Part shown: positions 28,875 through 41,770 of the stretch, one piece after another
How positions within the stretch are numbered: position 1 is the first letter of the stretch
Layout: each line of letters starts with the position of its first letter
DNA from: Rubrivivax sp. SCN 71-131
GTDB lineage: Bacteria; Pseudomonadota; Gammaproteobacteria; Burkholderiales; Burkholderiaceae_C
Length of the DNA: 64,000 bases
Assembly: GCA_001724995.1 (NCBI GenBank)
Contig: MEFD01000025.1
Coordinates: forward strand, 82,317-146,316
Direction: 5' to 3'
The notes under the pieces: generated by a model
Told to the model about the DNA's origin: nothing
The model's input: the letters and a program-made list of their open reading frames with translations, nothing else
Database searches by the model: none
Program-made: the position numbers and the translations under genes

Positions 28875-30416
28875 ATGACCGACAAGCTCATCATCTTCGA
28901 CACCACCTTGCGGGACGGCGAGCAGTCGCCCGGCGCCTCGATGACGCGCGAGGAGAAGCTGCGCATCGCGCGCCAGCTCGAGCGCCTGCGGGTGGACGTC
29001 ATCGAGGCCGGGTTCGCCGCCTCATCCAACGGCGACTTCCTGGCGGTGAAGGCGATCGCCGATGTCGTCAGGGAGTCGACGGTGTGCTCGCTTGCGCGTG
29101 CCAACGACCGCGACATCGGCCGCGCCGCCGAGGCGCTGCAGGGCGCGGCGCGCGCGCGCATCCACACCTTCATCGCCACCTCGCCGCTGCACATGGAGAA
29201 GAAGCTGCGCATGACGCCGGAGCAGGTGCTGGAGCAGGCGCGGCTCGCCGTGCGCTTCGCGCGCAATCTGTGTGCCGATGTCGAGTTCTCGGCCGAGGAT
29301 GGCTACCGCTCCGAGCCCGACTTCCTCTGCCGTGTGGTCGAGGCGGCGATCGCCGAAGGGGCGACGACGATCAATATTCCCGACACCGTCGGCTACGCGA
29401 TCCCCGAGCTCTACGGCGCCTTCATTCGCGACTTGCGCGGGCGCGTGCCCAACGCCGACAAGGCGATCTGGTCGGTGCACTGCCACAACGACCTCGGCAT
29501 GGCGGTGGCGAACTCGCTGGCCGGCGTGAAGATCGGCGGCGCGCGCCAGGTCGAGTGCACGATCAACGGCCTGGGCGAGCGTGCCGGCAACTGCTCGCTC
29601 GAGGAGGTGGTGATGGCGGTGAAGACGCGCCGCGATTACTTCGGCCTCGAGGTCGGCATCGACACGGTGCAGATCGTGCCGGCCTCGCGCATGGTCAGCC
29701 AGACCACCGGCTTCGTCGTGCAGCCCAACAAGGCGGTGGTGGGCGCCAACGCGTTCGCCCACGCGAGCGGCATCCACCAGGACGGTGTGCTCAAGGCGCG
29801 CGACACCTACGAAATCATGCGTGCCGAGGATGTCGGCTGGAGCGCCAACAAGATCGTGCTGGGCAAGCTCTCCGGCCGCAACGCCTTCAAGCAGCGGCTG
29901 CAGGAGCTGGGCATCGAGCTGGAGTCCGAGGCCGAGATCAATGCAGCCTTCGCGCGCTTCAAGGATCTCGCCGACCGCAAGAGCGAAATCTTCGACGAGG
30001 ACATCATCGCCCTCGTCGGCGACGAGAGCGTGACCAGCGAGATCGAGCACTACCGGCTGGTGGCGATGAGCCAGCGCTCGGAGACCGGGGAGCGCCCGCA
30101 GGCCGAGGTCGTCTTCGTCGCCGGAGCGACCGAATTCCGCGCCGAGGCGCAGGGCAACGGCCCGGTCGATGCCTGCCTGAAGGCGATCGAGTCCAAGGTG
30201 CAAAGTGGGGCCGAACTGGTGCTCTATTCCGTCAACGCCATCACCTCGGGCAGCACGGAGTCGCAGGGCGAGGTGACGGTGCGCCTGCAGCACAGCGGCC
30301 GCATCGTCAACGGCGTGGGTGCCGACCCCGACATCATCATCGCCTCGGTCAAGGCCTATCTGGCGGCGCTTTCCAAGCTGCATTCCCAGACCGACCGCGT
30401 CGCCGCCCAGGGGTGA
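28875..30416 (+). CDS. leuA: 2-Isopropylmalate synthase
   Basis: The first enzyme of leucine synthesis, condensing 2-oxoisovalerate and acetyl-CoA. The 513-aa protein begins [22 protein letters not shown], the homocitrate synthase signature, with [15 protein letters not shown] and [15 protein letters not shown] in the barrel. The C-terminal regulatory domain (about 390-513; [21 protein letters not shown]) binds leucine. An AAGGCC purine run precedes the ATG. It works with ilvBHC upstream, and the region between contains a leader peptide and hairpin. Confidence 0.98.
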   Translation: MTDKLIIFDTTLRDGEQSPGASMTREEKLRIARQLERLRVDVIEAGFAASSNGDFLAVKAIADVVRESTVCSLARANDRDIGRAAEALQGAARARIHTFIATSPLHMEKKLRMTPEQVLEQARLAVRFARNLCADVEFSAEDGYRSEPDFLCRVVEAAIAEGATTINIPDTVGYAIPELYGAFIRDLRGRVPNADKAIWSVHCHNDLGMAVANSLAGVKIGGARQVECTINGLGERAGNCSLEEVVMAVKTRRDYFGLEVGIDTVQIVPASRMVSQTTGFVVQPNKAVVGANAFAHASGIHQDGVLKARDTYEIMRAEDVGWSANKIVLGKLSGRNAFKQRLQELGIELESEAEINAAFARFKDLADRKSEIFDEDIIALVGDESVTSEIEHYRLVAMSQRSETGERPQAEVVFVAGATEFRAEAQGNGPVDACLKAIESKVQSGAELVLYSVNAITSGSTESQGEVTVRLQHSGRIVNGVGADPDIIIASVKAYLAALSKLHSQTDRVAAQG

Positions 30417-30426
30417 GGCAGGACGT

Positions 30427-30450
30427 GCGGGTCCACCCGCGTGGACCCGC
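30427..30450 (+). terminator. Strong hairpin after leuA
   Basis: GCGGGTCCAC-CCGC-GTGGACCCGC is a perfect 10-bp stem 11 bp after the leuA stop. It is followed by TCGCCTG rather than a U-tract; a second GC-rich stem occupies about 30464-30490. It may end the leuA transcript. Confidence 0.4.
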
Positions 30451-30594
30451 TCGCCTGCCGAACGCCCGCCCCCGTCTTGCGGGGGTGGGCCGGGCATCTT
30501 TCGAAAAGCACTTGAAATACCCTCTGCAAGTGTTTGATTGGAGTCGACATTTCAGTTAGCCTTCGCACCTGGTCGACGTTGTGAGGGATTGAAG

Positions 30595-31632
30595 GTGCGC
30601 AGTGCCCGAGGCCTGAGATCGTGGTGGTGGGTGCTCGGGGTGTTCGCCCTGGCCTTGTCGATGGCTGCGAGCGCCGCACCGCGCAGCGCGAAGGCCTCGC
30701 AGCGCAGCGCCGAACGTCCCACTGCGGGCAAGAGCGTGCGCCAGGCCAAAGCCAACCGGGCCGCGCGCAGCAAGCCGAGCACGCGTCGCGCGGCGGTGAA
30801 GACGGTGCCGCACCGGCCGTCGATCGGCGAACTGCAGGGCCTGCACGCGACCGACGATCCGCTCGACTTGAAGTCCAGCGTCGCGTTCGTCATCGACCAA
30901 GACACCGACCAGGTCCTGTTCAGCAAGAACCCGGACGCCGTGCTGCCGATCGCCTCGATCACCAAGCTGATGACGGCCATGGTGGTGACCGAGGGCGGCC
31001 AGGATCTGGACGAACCGTTGACGGTGAGCGCCGAAGACATCGACACGGAGAAGGGCAGTCGCTCGCGCCTTTCGGTAGGGACGCGGCTCACGCGCGGCGA
31101 GATGCTGCACCTGGCGCTGATGTCCTCCGAGAACCGGGCTGCGAACGCGCTCGGGCGCCACTACCCCGGAGGGTTGCCGGCGTTTGTTGCCGCGATGAAC
31201 GCGACCGCGAAGCTTCTGGGCATGACGGACACGCACTACGTGGAGCCTACCGGCTTGTCCAGCAAGAACCGTTCGAGCGCGCGCGACCTCTCGCTGCTGG
31301 TCAAGGCGGCGTACGAGAAGCCGCTGATCCGCGAGCTCTCGACCTCGCCCGGCGCGGAGTTCGAGGTTGGTCGACGCATGCAGGAGTTCCGCAACACGAA
31401 CCGGCTGGTGCGCAACCCAAGCTGGGACATCGGACTGCAGAAGACGGGCTACATCGTCGAGGCCGGGCGCTGCCTGGTGATGCAGGCCGAACTCGCAGGC
31501 CGCAAGCTGATCATGGTGCTGCTCGATTCCGCCGGCAAGTACTCCCGCCTGGGCGATGCCGAGCGCATCCGGCGCTGGTTGCTCGAGCATACCGGGGCCG
31601 CCACGGTCGGGGCGATCGAGCGCGGCGGCTGA
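30595..31632 (+). CDS. pbpG: D-alanyl-D-alanine endopeptidase, PbpG/S11 family
   Basis: A penicillin-binding protein of the S11 family that cleaves D-Ala-mDAP cross-links in the periplasm. Motifs are SITK (SxxK, in PIASITKLMTAMVV), SEN (SxN, in ALMSSENRAAN), and KTG (in QKTGYIVEAG). It follows the PbpG/DacB pattern with the family ending LLDSAGKYSRLGDAERIRRWL. The GTG at 30595 has GAGGG 7 nt upstream and yields MRSARGLRSWWWVLGVFALALSMAASA as signal. A longer frame to 30538 is less likely. A basic, Lys/Arg/Ser-rich linker follows the signal. Confidence 0.9.
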   Translation: MRSARGLRSWWWVLGVFALALSMAASAAPRSAKASQRSAERPTAGKSVRQAKANRAARSKPSTRRAAVKTVPHRPSIGELQGLHATDDPLDLKSSVAFVIDQDTDQVLFSKNPDAVLPIASITKLMTAMVVTEGGQDLDEPLTVSAEDIDTEKGSRSRLSVGTRLTRGEMLHLALMSSENRAANALGRHYPGGLPAFVAAMNATAKLLGMTDTHYVEPTGLSSKNRSSARDLSLLVKAAYEKPLIRELSTSPGAEFEVGRRMQEFRNTNRLVRNPSWDIGLQKTGYIVEAGRCLVMQAELAGRKLIMVLLDSAGKYSRLGDAERIRRWLLEHTGAATVGAIERGG

Positions 31633-31666
31633 ACCCTGAACGGCCGAGCCGCCGAGCGCAGGGTTC

Positions 31667-32446
31667 TCAGGGGGCTCGCTCGGGCCGGTGCCCGAGCGAG
31701 ACGGAGATCTGCGCCGCCGTCGACTTCAGCTTCTCGACCCAGCCTTCCTCCATGCGGTCGGTCGGCGCCGAGAGCGAAAGCCCGGCGATCAGTTGTCCCT
31801 GATCGTCGAAGATGCCGGCCGCCATGCAGCGCACGCCGAGCTCGAGCTCCTCGTCGTCACGCGCCACGCCGACGCGTCGCACCAGGCCCAGCTCGCGCTC
31901 CAGCCGCGGCAGTTCGGTGATGCTGTTGCGCGTGTGTCCGGCCAGACCGGTGCGCGTGGCATAGCCGCGCACGCGCTGCGGGTCGTCGTAAGCGAGGAAG
32001 AGCTTGCCCACCGAGGTCAGGTGCAGCGGTGCGCGACCGCCGACGGCGCGCACCACCTGCATGCCCGAGCGCTCGCTGTAGGTGCGCTCGACGTAGACGA
32101 TCTCGTCGCCCTGACGCATCGAGAGGTTGACGGGCTGGTGCGTGAGCTTGTGCAGCTCGCGCATCGGCGCCATGGCTGCCTCGCGCACGTCCAGGCGCGC
32201 CTTCACCAGATTCCCCAGCTCCAGCAGTCGCATGCCGAGGCGATACGTGCCGGCGTGCGGCCGATCGACCAGGCGCCCCACCGCGAGATCGTTGAGGATG
32301 CGATGCGTCGTCGAGGGGTGAAGCCCGGTGCGCTCGCTGATCTCCTTGAGCGGCAACGGGTCGGGCTGCGCGGCCAGCGCGTCCAGGACCGCGAGCATGC
32401 GCTCGATCACCTGGATGGTCGGGGTGCTCGGGTTCGTGCGGCTCAT
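31667..32446 (-). CDS. IclR family transcriptional regulator
   Basis: A 259-aa regulator with an N-terminal winged helix-turn-helix (IQVIERMLAVLDALAAQPDPLPLKEISERTGLHPSTTHRILNDLAVGRLVDRPHAGTYRLGMRLLELGN) and an IclR effector domain (QGDEIVYVERTYSERSGMQVVRAVGGRAPLHLTSVGKLFLA). Its start overlaps the hpnE stop (ATGA), making it the last gene of hpnC-hpnD-hpnE. It may sense an intermediate and regulate this or another locus. No target site was identified. Confidence 0.94.
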   Translation of the reverse strand: MSRTNPSTPTIQVIERMLAVLDALAAQPDPLPLKEISERTGLHPSTTHRILNDLAVGRLVDRPHAGTYRLGMRLLELGNLVKARLDVREAAMAPMRELHKLTHQPVNLSMRQGDEIVYVERTYSERSGMQVVRAVGGRAPLHLTSVGKLFLAYDDPQRVRGYATRTGLAGHTRNSITELPRLERELGLVRRVGVARDDEELELGVRCMAAGIFDDQGQLIAGLSLSAPTDRMEEGWVEKLKSTAAQISVSLGHRPERAP

Positions 32447-33810
32447 GCGGGCTTGCGGACGGGTGAGACGCTATTTTGCATGGTGGAAGTGCAGGCTGCC
32501 ACCGCCGCCGCTTGGCCCGCGCGGACTGCGCCTTCGAGCGTCGCCGGATAAGGGCCCTCGACGTAATCCCCGGCGGCCACGAGGCCGGGCGCGATGGTCG
32601 CGGGCGGGCGCCGCAGGCCCGGCGTGCTGCGAAAGGTCGCGCGGCGCTCGGCGATCACCGCCTGCACCGAGGCCGTGGCGGCGGGCCAGTGCCAGTGCGC
32701 GAGCTCGCGTGACGCCTGGCCAAGGACTGCCGTGCCGGTGGCCTCCAGCCCGCGCTCGACCCATTGCGCGGCGCCGCTGACGACGAAGGCGAAGCGCCCC
32801 GGCAAGACGCCGATGCGGCCGTGGTCGAAGACGAACTGGGCCGGTGCCTGCGGACCTTCGGCCATGGCCAGCATCGGCAGCGGCAAGCGCGCGCCTTCGG
32901 CACGGACGTAGACGGTGACGATGGGTTCGTGGCGCAGCGCCGCGGCGGCGCTCGCCCAAGCCGGAGCATGTGGCTGCGCCAGCCGCACCGCCTCGGCGAC
33001 CGACGCGGCGAGGATGACGCCGTCGAAGCGCTCGCCGTCGACACACCAGGCGGCACCGTCGCCATCGATCACCTGCACGCGTCGGCCGAGGTGGAGCTCG
33101 GCGCCCTGCGCCGCCAGCCAGCGCGTGGCGGGCGCGGGCAGCAACTCGCGCAAGGGGCGCCGCGGCAGCAGCAGGTCACTGGCGCCCGGGCCGCCGAGCA
33201 GCCCGTCCCGCAGCACGCGCAGGAAGACCGCCGCGCTGGCTTCACGCGCCGGCGTGTTCAGCGCCGCCACGCACAGCGGGTCGATCAGCAGGCGCCTTAC
33301 CGATGCCGGCAGGCGCGCGCACAAGGCGTCGACGGTGAGGGTGGGGGCGCAACGAAAGCCGCTGCCGAGCCAGCCGATGCAGCGCGCGAGCAGGTGCAGG
33401 CGCTCGGCGAGCGACCAGGCCCGGCAGCGCAGCACCGCACGCGCGAAGGCCCAGGCTGGCGCCCCTGGCGCCAGCTCCAGGCCGCGGCCATCGGCCCAGG
33501 AGAGCGCCAGCGGCCGCCGCAGCAGCACCTGCTGCGGATCGACGCCCACATGCTGCATCAGCGCGAGCACGGCGCTGCACGCGCCCAGCAGGATGTGCTG
33601 GCCGTTGTCAAGACCGCTGCCCTCCTGGCTGCGCGCGCGGCCGCCCCATTGGCGCGCCATCTCGAACACGCTCACCCGATGGCCGGCAAGCGTGGCCTCG
33701 ACCGCGGCGCTCAGGCCGGCCCAGCCACCACCGACGACCGCCAACCTCGCCGTGGGTGCAAGGGGCTGAGCGCCCGGCCTGGCGCAAGCCTTCTGCGCGC
33801 GAGCGCTCAT
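32443..33810 (-). CDS. hpnE: Hydroxysqualene dehydroxylase
   Basis: A 455-aa FAD-dependent amine-oxidase-fold enzyme that reduces hydroxysqualene to squalene. The dinucleotide-binding motif is LAVVGGGWAGLSAAVEATLAGHRVSVFEMARQWGGRARS, and family features follow in GLDNGQHILLGACSAVLALMQHVG and LAAGDYVEGPYPATLEGAVRAGQAAA near the C-terminus. It overlaps hpnD by 4 bp at its start and the IclR gene by 4 bp at its end. The N-terminal stretch before residue 20 is non-conserved. Confidence 0.94.
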   Translation of the reverse strand: MSARAQKACARPGAQPLAPTARLAVVGGGWAGLSAAVEATLAGHRVSVFEMARQWGGRARSQEGSGLDNGQHILLGACSAVLALMQHVGVDPQQVLLRRPLALSWADGRGLELAPGAPAWAFARAVLRCRAWSLAERLHLLARCIGWLGSGFRCAPTLTVDALCARLPASVRRLLIDPLCVAALNTPAREASAAVFLRVLRDGLLGGPGASDLLLPRRPLRELLPAPATRWLAAQGAELHLGRRVQVIDGDGAAWCVDGERFDGVILAASVAEAVRLAQPHAPAWASAAAALRHEPIVTVYVRAEGARLPLPMLAMAEGPQAPAQFVFDHGRIGVLPGRFAFVVSGAAQWVERGLEATGTAVLGQASRELAHWHWPAATASVQAVIAERRATFRSTPGLRRPPATIAPGLVAAGDYVEGPYPATLEGAVRAGQAAAVAACTSTMQNSVSPVRKPA

Positions 33811-34655
33811 CGACCTCGCCAGCGCGTGCGCGCGGCGATCCACAGCTTGCGCAAGGGCGTGAGCGAGGTGCGCTGATGCAGGACCTTGAAGCCCTGGCCC
33901 TCGATCTCGCGCAGCAGGGCGCGATAGATGTTGGCCATCATCAGCCCGGGAATCTGCCGCTGGCGGTCGACCTCGGGCAACAGCGCAAGCGCCTCGTCGA
34001 AGGTCGCGTGCGCGCGCGCTGCCTGCTTGCGCATGAGCGCCTCGAAGCGTTCGCTGTAGCCCCAGGGCGCCTCGCGCGCGAGGATCTCGCTGGCCTTCAC
34101 GTCGTGCGCCTGCAGCTCGGAGAGCGGCAGATAGATGCGTCCGCGGCGCGCGTCCTCGCCGACGTCGCGGATGATGTTGGTGAGCTGCATCGCCAGGCCC
34201 AGCTTGTGCGCGTACTGCAGCGTGGCCTGCGCGCTGTGGCCGAAGATGCGCGCGGCAGCCTCGCCGACGACGCCGGCAACGAGGTGGCAGTAGGAGGCCA
34301 GGCAGGCGAAGTCGGCAAAGCGCGACTGCTCGAGGTCGACCTGGCAGCCGTCGATGACGGCGCCAAGGTGCCTGGCCTCGATGCCGAAGGACTGCAGGTG
34401 CGGCTGCAACGCCTGCAGCACCGGGTGGGTCGGCGCGCCCGCGAAGAGGGCGTCGACCTCGCCGCGCCACCACTGCAGCTTGGCCGCGGCCACGCCGCAG
34501 TCGCCGACCTCGTCGACGACGTCGTCGACCTCGCGGCAGAAGGCGTAGTACGCGGTGATCGCCGCGCGTTGCGGCGGGGGCAGGAAGAGGAAGGCGTAGT
34601 AGAAGGACGAGCCGCTGCCGGCGGCCTTCTGCTGCACGTAGGCCTCGGGCGTCAT
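33807..34655 (-). CDS. hpnD: Presqualene diphosphate synthase
   Basis: A 282-aa trans-isoprenyl diphosphate synthase of the squalene/phytoene synthase family. It has SSFYYAFLFLPPPQRAAITAYYAFCREVDDVVDEV (first Asp-rich motif) and LAMQLTNIIRDVGEDARRGRIYLPLSEL (second Asp-rich motif). HpnD joins two farnesyl diphosphates to presqualene diphosphate. The start at 34655 gives MTPEAYVQQK and overlaps the hpnC stop by 4 bp. It works with hpnC and hpnE to make squalene for hopanoids. Confidence 0.95.
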   Translation of the reverse strand: MTPEAYVQQKAAGSGSSFYYAFLFLPPPQRAAITAYYAFCREVDDVVDEVGDCGVAAAKLQWWRGEVDALFAGAPTHPVLQALQPHLQSFGIEARHLGAVIDGCQVDLEQSRFADFACLASYCHLVAGVVGEAAARIFGHSAQATLQYAHKLGLAMQLTNIIRDVGEDARRGRIYLPLSELQAHDVKASEILAREAPWGYSERFEALMRKQAARAHATFDEALALLPEVDRQRQIPGLMMANIYRALLREIEGQGFKVLHQRTSLTPLRKLWIAARTRWRGR

Positions 34656-35488
34656 GCAGGCCGCCTGCTGCCCATGCGCAGGGCACGCCACAGCAGCAGC
34701 GGCAGGTCGCGCTTGCCGAGCGTGGGTCGGGCGTGCAGCGTGCCGTGCTGCAGGCGTTCGATCTTCTCGAGGATGCGCAGGCCTCCCTGCACCACGAGGC
34801 GCAGTTCCCAGCCGGCGCGTCCGGGCAGGCGCAGTGCCAGCGGCGCGCCTCGGCGCATCAGCGTCGCCGCCCAGTCGCAGAGTTCGTGCACGCAGGCGCG
34901 CAGCGCCGGCCCGTCGCGCAGCGGCTCTGGTCCGATCGGCGCGACGCGGTGGCGCGCCAGGTCGCTGGCGGGAAGGTAGTTGCGCCCGCGCGGTTGGTCG
35001 CGCCCGAGGTCCTGCCAGAAGTTGATCAGCTGCAGCGCGGTGCAGATGGCGTCGGCGCGAACCAGATCCTCGCGCTGCCCGATGCCGTAGAGATGCAGCA
35101 GCAGGCGCCCGATCGGGTTGGCCGAGCGCTCGCAGTAGTCAAGCAGCGCCTGGCGATCGGGGTAGGGCGGGTTGCGCACGTCCTGCTCGAAGGCGTCGAG
35201 CAGGTCGTGCAGCAGGCGGCGGGGCAGCGCGTGCTGCGCGTGCGCGCGCGCCAGCGGTTCGAACACCCCGCGCCAGCGTCCGCCGCCTGGGCGACCCTCC
35301 AGCATCGCGTCGAGCTCGGCGCGGTAGGTTGCCAGTTCGGCCAGGCGGGCCTCGGGCGCCGCGCTGCCTTCGTCGGCGAGATCGTCGGCGGTGCGCGCGA
35401 AGCCGTAGATCGCCACCACCGCCGGGCGCAGCCGCGGTGGGCACAGCAGCGATGCAACGGGAAAGTTCTCGTAGTGATCGACGCTCAC
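34652..35488 (-). CDS. hpnC: Hydroxysqualene synthase
   Basis: A squalene/phytoene synthase family protein; HpnC converts presqualene diphosphate to hydroxysqualene. It shows the motifs VDHYENFPVASLLCPPRLRPAVVAIYGFARTADDLADEG and LQLINFWQDLGRDQPRGRNYLPASDL. I choose the GTG at 35488 (278 aa; SVDHYENFPVAS is the conserved beginning), though a GTG at 35494 or an ATG further up (35542) cannot be excluded. It is the first gene of the hpnCDE-iclR unit, divergent from tRNA-Leu. Confidence 0.93.
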   Translation of the reverse strand: MSVDHYENFPVASLLCPPRLRPAVVAIYGFARTADDLADEGSAAPEARLAELATYRAELDAMLEGRPGGGRWRGVFEPLARAHAQHALPRRLLHDLLDAFEQDVRNPPYPDRQALLDYCERSANPIGRLLLHLYGIGQREDLVRADAICTALQLINFWQDLGRDQPRGRNYLPASDLARHRVAPIGPEPLRDGPALRACVHELCDWAATLMRRGAPLALRLPGRAGWELRLVVQGGLRILEKIERLQHGTLHARPTLGKRDLPLLLWRALRMGSRRPA

Positions 35489-35611
35489 GGGCACATTGTC
35501 GCGCGGCGCTGGGGTTGCTCCGCCAAGCGACGCTAAAATCACGCGTTTACCACGGCGAGGGTAGTCAATTGGACTGCCCGCGCCGCTCGCCGTCAGCAGG
35601 CACCACCCATC

Positions 35612-35698
35612 GCGCGGGTGGCGAAATTGGTAGACGCACCAGGTTTAGGTCCTGACGCCCTCACCGGCGTGCCGGTTCGAGTCCGGCCCCGCGCACCA
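35612..35698 (+). tRNA. tRNA-Leu (anticodon UAG)
   Basis: An 87-nt class II tRNA. Acceptor arms are GCGCGGG and CCCGCGC, followed by A and an encoded CCA. The anticodon loop TTTAGGT gives UAG, which reads CUN leucine codons. A long variable arm is present, and the T-loop GGTTCGAGTCC is intact. A TAAAAT -10-like hexamer lies at 35534-35539. tig follows 30 bp later. Confidence 0.97.
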
Positions 35699-35728
35699 CA
35701 CCCATCACGATCCATCCTTTCGTACATC

Positions 35729-37039
35729 ATGGCCGTCAACGTCGAAACCCTCGAGAAACTGGAACGTCGCATCACGCTGTCGCTGCCCGCAGGCGACATC
35801 GAAAGCGAGGTCCAGAACCGCCTGCGACACCTGGCCCGCACGGTGCGTGCCGACGGCTTCCGCCCGGGCAAGGTGCCGATGTCCGTGGTCGCGCAGCGCT
35901 ACGGCTATTCGGTGCAGTACGAGGTCGTCAACGACAAGGTCGGGCGCGCCTTCGCCGACGCCGCTTCGCAAGCCCAGCTGCGCGTGGCGGGTGCGCCGCG
36001 CATCGCGCAGAAGGAGGAGGCGCCCGAGGGGCAGATGGTGTTCGATGCCACCTTCGAGGTCTACCCCGAGGTGAGCATCGGCGACTTCTCCGGCGTCGAG
36101 GTCGAACGCATCAGTGCCGAGGTGACCGAGGCGGCGATCGACCGCACGGTCGAGATCCTGCGGCGTCAGCGCCGCAGTTTCGGCCTGCGCGGTGCGGGCG
36201 ACGAGGCCGCCGAGGGCGATCGCGTGACGATCGACTTCGAGGGCAAGATCGACGGCGAACCCTTCGCCGGCGGCAAGGCCGCGGACTTCCAGTTCCTCGT
36301 CGGCGAAGGCCAGATGCTCGAACAGTTCGACAAGGCCGTGCGCGGCATGAAGGTCGGGCAGAGCAAGACCTTCGCGCTGCAGTTCCCCGAGGACTACCAC
36401 GGCCAGGACGTCGCCGGCAAGGAGGCCGACTTCCTCGTCACGATGAAGAAGATCGAGGCGCAGCACCTGCCCGTGGTCGACGACGCCTTCGCCAAGTCGC
36501 TGGGCATCAAGGAGGCCACGGTGGCGGGCTTGCGGGCCGATGTGAAGAAGAATCTCGAACGCGAGGTCAAGTACCGCGTGCTGGCGCGCAACAAGGGCGC
36601 GGTGATGGATGCGCTGCTGAAGGCGTCCGAGCTCGAGCTGCCCAAGGCGCTGGTGGCCGCGGAGGCCGAGCGCATGGTCGAAGCCGCGCGCGCGGACCTC
36701 AAGCAGCGTGGCGTGAAGGACGCCGACACGGTGCCGATCCCCGCCGATGCCTTCCAGGCGCAGGCCGAGCGCCGCGTGCGCCTGGGTCTCGTGGTGGGCG
36801 AGCTGGTGCGCCGCCACAACCTGCAGGCGCGGCCCGAGCAGTTGCAGGCGCACATCGAGGAGCTCAGCCAGAGCTACGAGAAGCCCGCCGAGGTCATGCG
36901 CTGGTACCTCGGTGACCGCGAGCGCATGGCCGGCGTCGAGGCGGTGGTGGTCGAGAACAACGTCACCGAGCACGTGCTCGGCCAGGTCAAGGTGGTCGAC
37001 AAGGCCATGCCGTTCGACGAGTTGATGGTCGGCGTCTGA
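35729..37039 (+). CDS. tig: Trigger factor
   Basis: The ribosome-bound chaperone and peptidyl-prolyl isomerase (436 aa). The N-terminal ribosome-binding domain contains the signature [17 protein letters not shown] (normally GFRxGKxP), the middle FKBP domain (about 165-240) has [39 protein letters not shown], and the C-terminal chaperone arms follow. The start at 35729 gives the canonical [15 protein letters not shown]. tig-clpP-clpX-lon is a conserved protein quality-control order. Confidence 0.98.
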   Translation: MAVNVETLEKLERRITLSLPAGDIESEVQNRLRHLARTVRADGFRPGKVPMSVVAQRYGYSVQYEVVNDKVGRAFADAASQAQLRVAGAPRIAQKEEAPEGQMVFDATFEVYPEVSIGDFSGVEVERISAEVTEAAIDRTVEILRRQRRSFGLRGAGDEAAEGDRVTIDFEGKIDGEPFAGGKAADFQFLVGEGQMLEQFDKAVRGMKVGQSKTFALQFPEDYHGQDVAGKEADFLVTMKKIEAQHLPVVDDAFAKSLGIKEATVAGLRADVKKNLEREVKYRVLARNKGAVMDALLKASELELPKALVAAEAERMVEAARADLKQRGVKDADTVPIPADAFQAQAERRVRLGLVVGELVRRHNLQARPEQLQAHIEELSQSYEKPAEVMRWYLGDRERMAGVEAVVVENNVTEHVLGQVKVVDKAMPFDELMVGV

Positions 37040-37089
37040 ACCGGGGGCCGCCTATCATCGGCTCCAGTATCCGAAGCGAAAAGGCATTC

Positions 37090-37698
37090 ATGAGCGTGCA
37101 GGACATCGAGGGCTTGGGCATGGTGCCCATCGTGATCGAGCAGTCGGGCCGGGGCGAGCGCGCCTACGACATCTTCAGCCGGCTGCTGCGCGAGCGCATC
37201 GTCTTCCTGGTCGGGCCGGTCAACGACGCCACCGCCAACCTGGTGGTGGCGCAACTGCTGTTCCTCGAGAGCGAGAACCCGGACAAGGACATCTTCCTCT
37301 ACATCAACTCACCCGGGGGCAGCGTCAGTGCCGGGCTGTCGATCTTCGACACGATGAACTTCATCAAGCCCGACGTCTCGACGCTGTGCCTGGGCATGGC
37401 GGCCAGCATGGGCAGCTTCCTGCTCATGGCCGGCGCCAAGGGCAAGCGCTTCGCGCTGCCCAATGCGCGCGTGATGATCCACCAGCCCAGCGGCGGCGCG
37501 CAGGGCCAGGCCACCGACATCGAGATCCAGGCGCGCGAGATCATCAAGACGCGCGAGCAACTGAACCGCATCTATGCCGAGCGCACCGGCCAGAGCGTCG
37601 AGCGCATCGCCGCCGACATGGAGCGCGACTACTGGATGAATCCGGCCGAGGCCAAGGACTACGGCCTCATCGACCAGGTGCTCGACAAGCGCGCCTGA
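37090..37698 (+). CDS. clpP: ATP-dependent Clp protease proteolytic subunit
   Basis: The serine peptidase core of ClpXP/ClpAP (202 aa). The triad is Ser106 in [12 protein letters not shown], His131 in VMIHQPSGG and Asp180 in [12 protein letters not shown], at the same spacing as E. coli. The oxyanion segment [11 protein letters not shown] is also present. It lies 50 bp after tig and precedes clpX. Confidence 0.98.
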   Translation: MSVQDIEGLGMVPIVIEQSGRGERAYDIFSRLLRERIVFLVGPVNDATANLVVAQLLFLESENPDKDIFLYINSPGGSVSAGLSIFDTMNFIKPDVSTLCLGMAASMGSFLLMAGAKGKRFALPNARVMIHQPSGGAQGQATDIEIQAREIIKTREQLNRIYAERTGQSVERIAADMERDYWMNPAEAKDYGLIDQVLDKRA

Positions 37699-37887
37699 GC
37701 GTCGCCGCGGGGTGTCGCGGCGGCGCTTCGCCGCTGCGCTGCCCGGGGCGTGCGCGGGATCGCTGCGGTGCGGCGCGAAGCGTCCTGCAAGGGCCGCATG
37801 GCCGTTCTTTTCCGCCTCCGGTGCCTCCTGGGGATTGGTCTATGATGGGCCGCATCCCCTGCTACCCCTGCAGAGACCCACGTATCC

Positions 37888-39159
37888 ATGGCCGAGAAAA
37901 AGGGATCCTCCGCCGAGAAGGTGCTCTATTGCTCCTTCTGCGGCAAGAGCCAGCATGAGGTGAAGAAGCTCATCGCCGGCCCGTCGGTCTTCATCTGCGA
38001 CGAGTGCATCGAGCTGTGCAACGACATCATCCGTGACGAGGTGCCCGCCGATCCGGGCGCCGGCCGCCACGCGAAGACCGACTTGCCGGTGCCCAGCGAG
38101 ATCAAGGCCAGCCTCGACCAGTACGTGATCGGCCAGGATGCGGCCAAGCGCGCGCTTTCGGTGGCCGTCTACAACCACTACAAGCGCCTCAAGCACCTTG
38201 CCGCGAGCAAGGACGAGGTCGAGTTGACGAAGAGCAACATCCTCCTCATCGGCCCGACCGGATCGGGCAAGACGCTGCTGGCGCAGACGCTGGCGCGGTT
38301 GCTCAACGTGCCTTTCGTGATCGCCGATGCGACGACGCTCACCGAGGCCGGCTACGTCGGCGAAGATGTCGAGAACATCATCCAGAAGCTGCTGCAGAAC
38401 TGCAACTACGACGTCGAGCGCGCGCAGCGCGGCATCGTCTACATCGACGAGATCGACAAGATCAGCCGCAAGGCCGACAACCCGAGCATCACGCGCGATG
38501 TCTCGGGCGAGGGCGTGCAGCAGGCGCTGTTGAAGCTGGTCGAAGGCACGCTGGCCAGCGTGCCGCCGCAGGGCGGACGCAAGCACCCGAACCAGGATTT
38601 CCTGCAGATCGATACGACGAACATCCTCTTCATCTGCGGCGGCGCCTTCGACGGTCTCGAGAAGGTGATCCGCGACCGCAGCGAGAAGTCGGGAATCGGC
38701 TTCGGCGCGAGTGTTCACAGCAAGACCGAGAAGCGCGTGGGCGAACTCTTCCGCGAGGTCGAACCCGAGGATCTGATCAAGTTCGGCCTCATTCCCGAGC
38801 TCGTCGGCCGTCTGCCGGTCGTCGCCACGCTCGCCGAGCTGACCGAAGAGGCGATGATCCAGATCCTCACGGAGCCCAGGAACGCCCTGGTCAAGCAGTA
38901 CCAGAAGCTGCTCGGCATGGATGGCGTGGAACTCGAGATCCGGCCGTCCGCGCTGTCGGCGATCGCGCGCAAGGCGCTGGCGCGCAAGACCGGGGCGCGC
39001 GGGCTGCGCTCGATCATGGAGCACGCCCTCATCGACACCATGTTCGAGTTGCCGACGCTGGACGGCGTGGCCAAGGTGGTGATCGACGAGCACAACATCG
39101 AGGACGGGGCGATGCCCCTGCTCGTGTACCGGGAGCAGCAGGTCAAGGCCAGCGCCTGA
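37888..39159 (+). CDS. clpX: ATP-dependent Clp protease ATPase subunit ClpX
   Basis: The AAA+ unfoldase of ClpXP (423 aa). The N-terminal zinc-binding domain has [30 protein letters not shown]. The Walker A is [10 protein letters not shown] and Walker B is [10 protein letters not shown]; arginine sensors lie in the C-terminal AAA domain, and [31 protein letters not shown] is the family block. A TATGAT -10-like hexamer is at 37841-37846, so clpX may also have its own promoter. The 189-bp gap from clpP has no gene. Confidence 0.98.
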   Translation: MAEKKGSSAEKVLYCSFCGKSQHEVKKLIAGPSVFICDECIELCNDIIRDEVPADPGAGRHAKTDLPVPSEIKASLDQYVIGQDAAKRALSVAVYNHYKRLKHLAASKDEVELTKSNILLIGPTGSGKTLLAQTLARLLNVPFVIADATTLTEAGYVGEDVENIIQKLLQNCNYDVERAQRGIVYIDEIDKISRKADNPSITRDVSGEGVQQALLKLVEGTLASVPPQGGRKHPNQDFLQIDTTNILFICGGAFDGLEKVIRDRSEKSGIGFGASVHSKTEKRVGELFREVEPEDLIKFGLIPELVGRLPVVATLAELTEEAMIQILTEPRNALVKQYQKLLGMDGVELEIRPSALSAIARKALARKTGARGLRSIMEHALIDTMFELPTLDGVAKVVIDEHNIEDGAMPLLVYREQQVKASA

Positions 39160-39265
39160 GCCTGCCGCCCGCGACCGTCCGGCCGATTGGGCCGGCCCAG
39201 CCGCGGTGCCCGTCTTGCAATTCGCCGCTCGGGGCCCATGTGGGCACCTGAAGGAGAGGCCTTTC

Positions 39266-41698
<2,433 letters not shown>

Positions 41699-41740
41699 GC
41701 GCAGGGGGCAGGCCAAACGCAGGGCGCGCGTCAGTCACGC

Positions 41741-41770
41741 TTGTCAGTCGCGCCGATTTCGACATATACT
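41741..41770 (+). promoter_or_regulatory. Promoter of the tRNA-Gly/tRNA-Cys unit
   Basis: TTGTCA (41741-41746), an 18-bp spacer and TATACT (41765-41770) form a good sigma-70 promoter 72 bp upstream of tRNA-Gly, in a short AT-richer stretch after lon. Confidence 0.65.
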
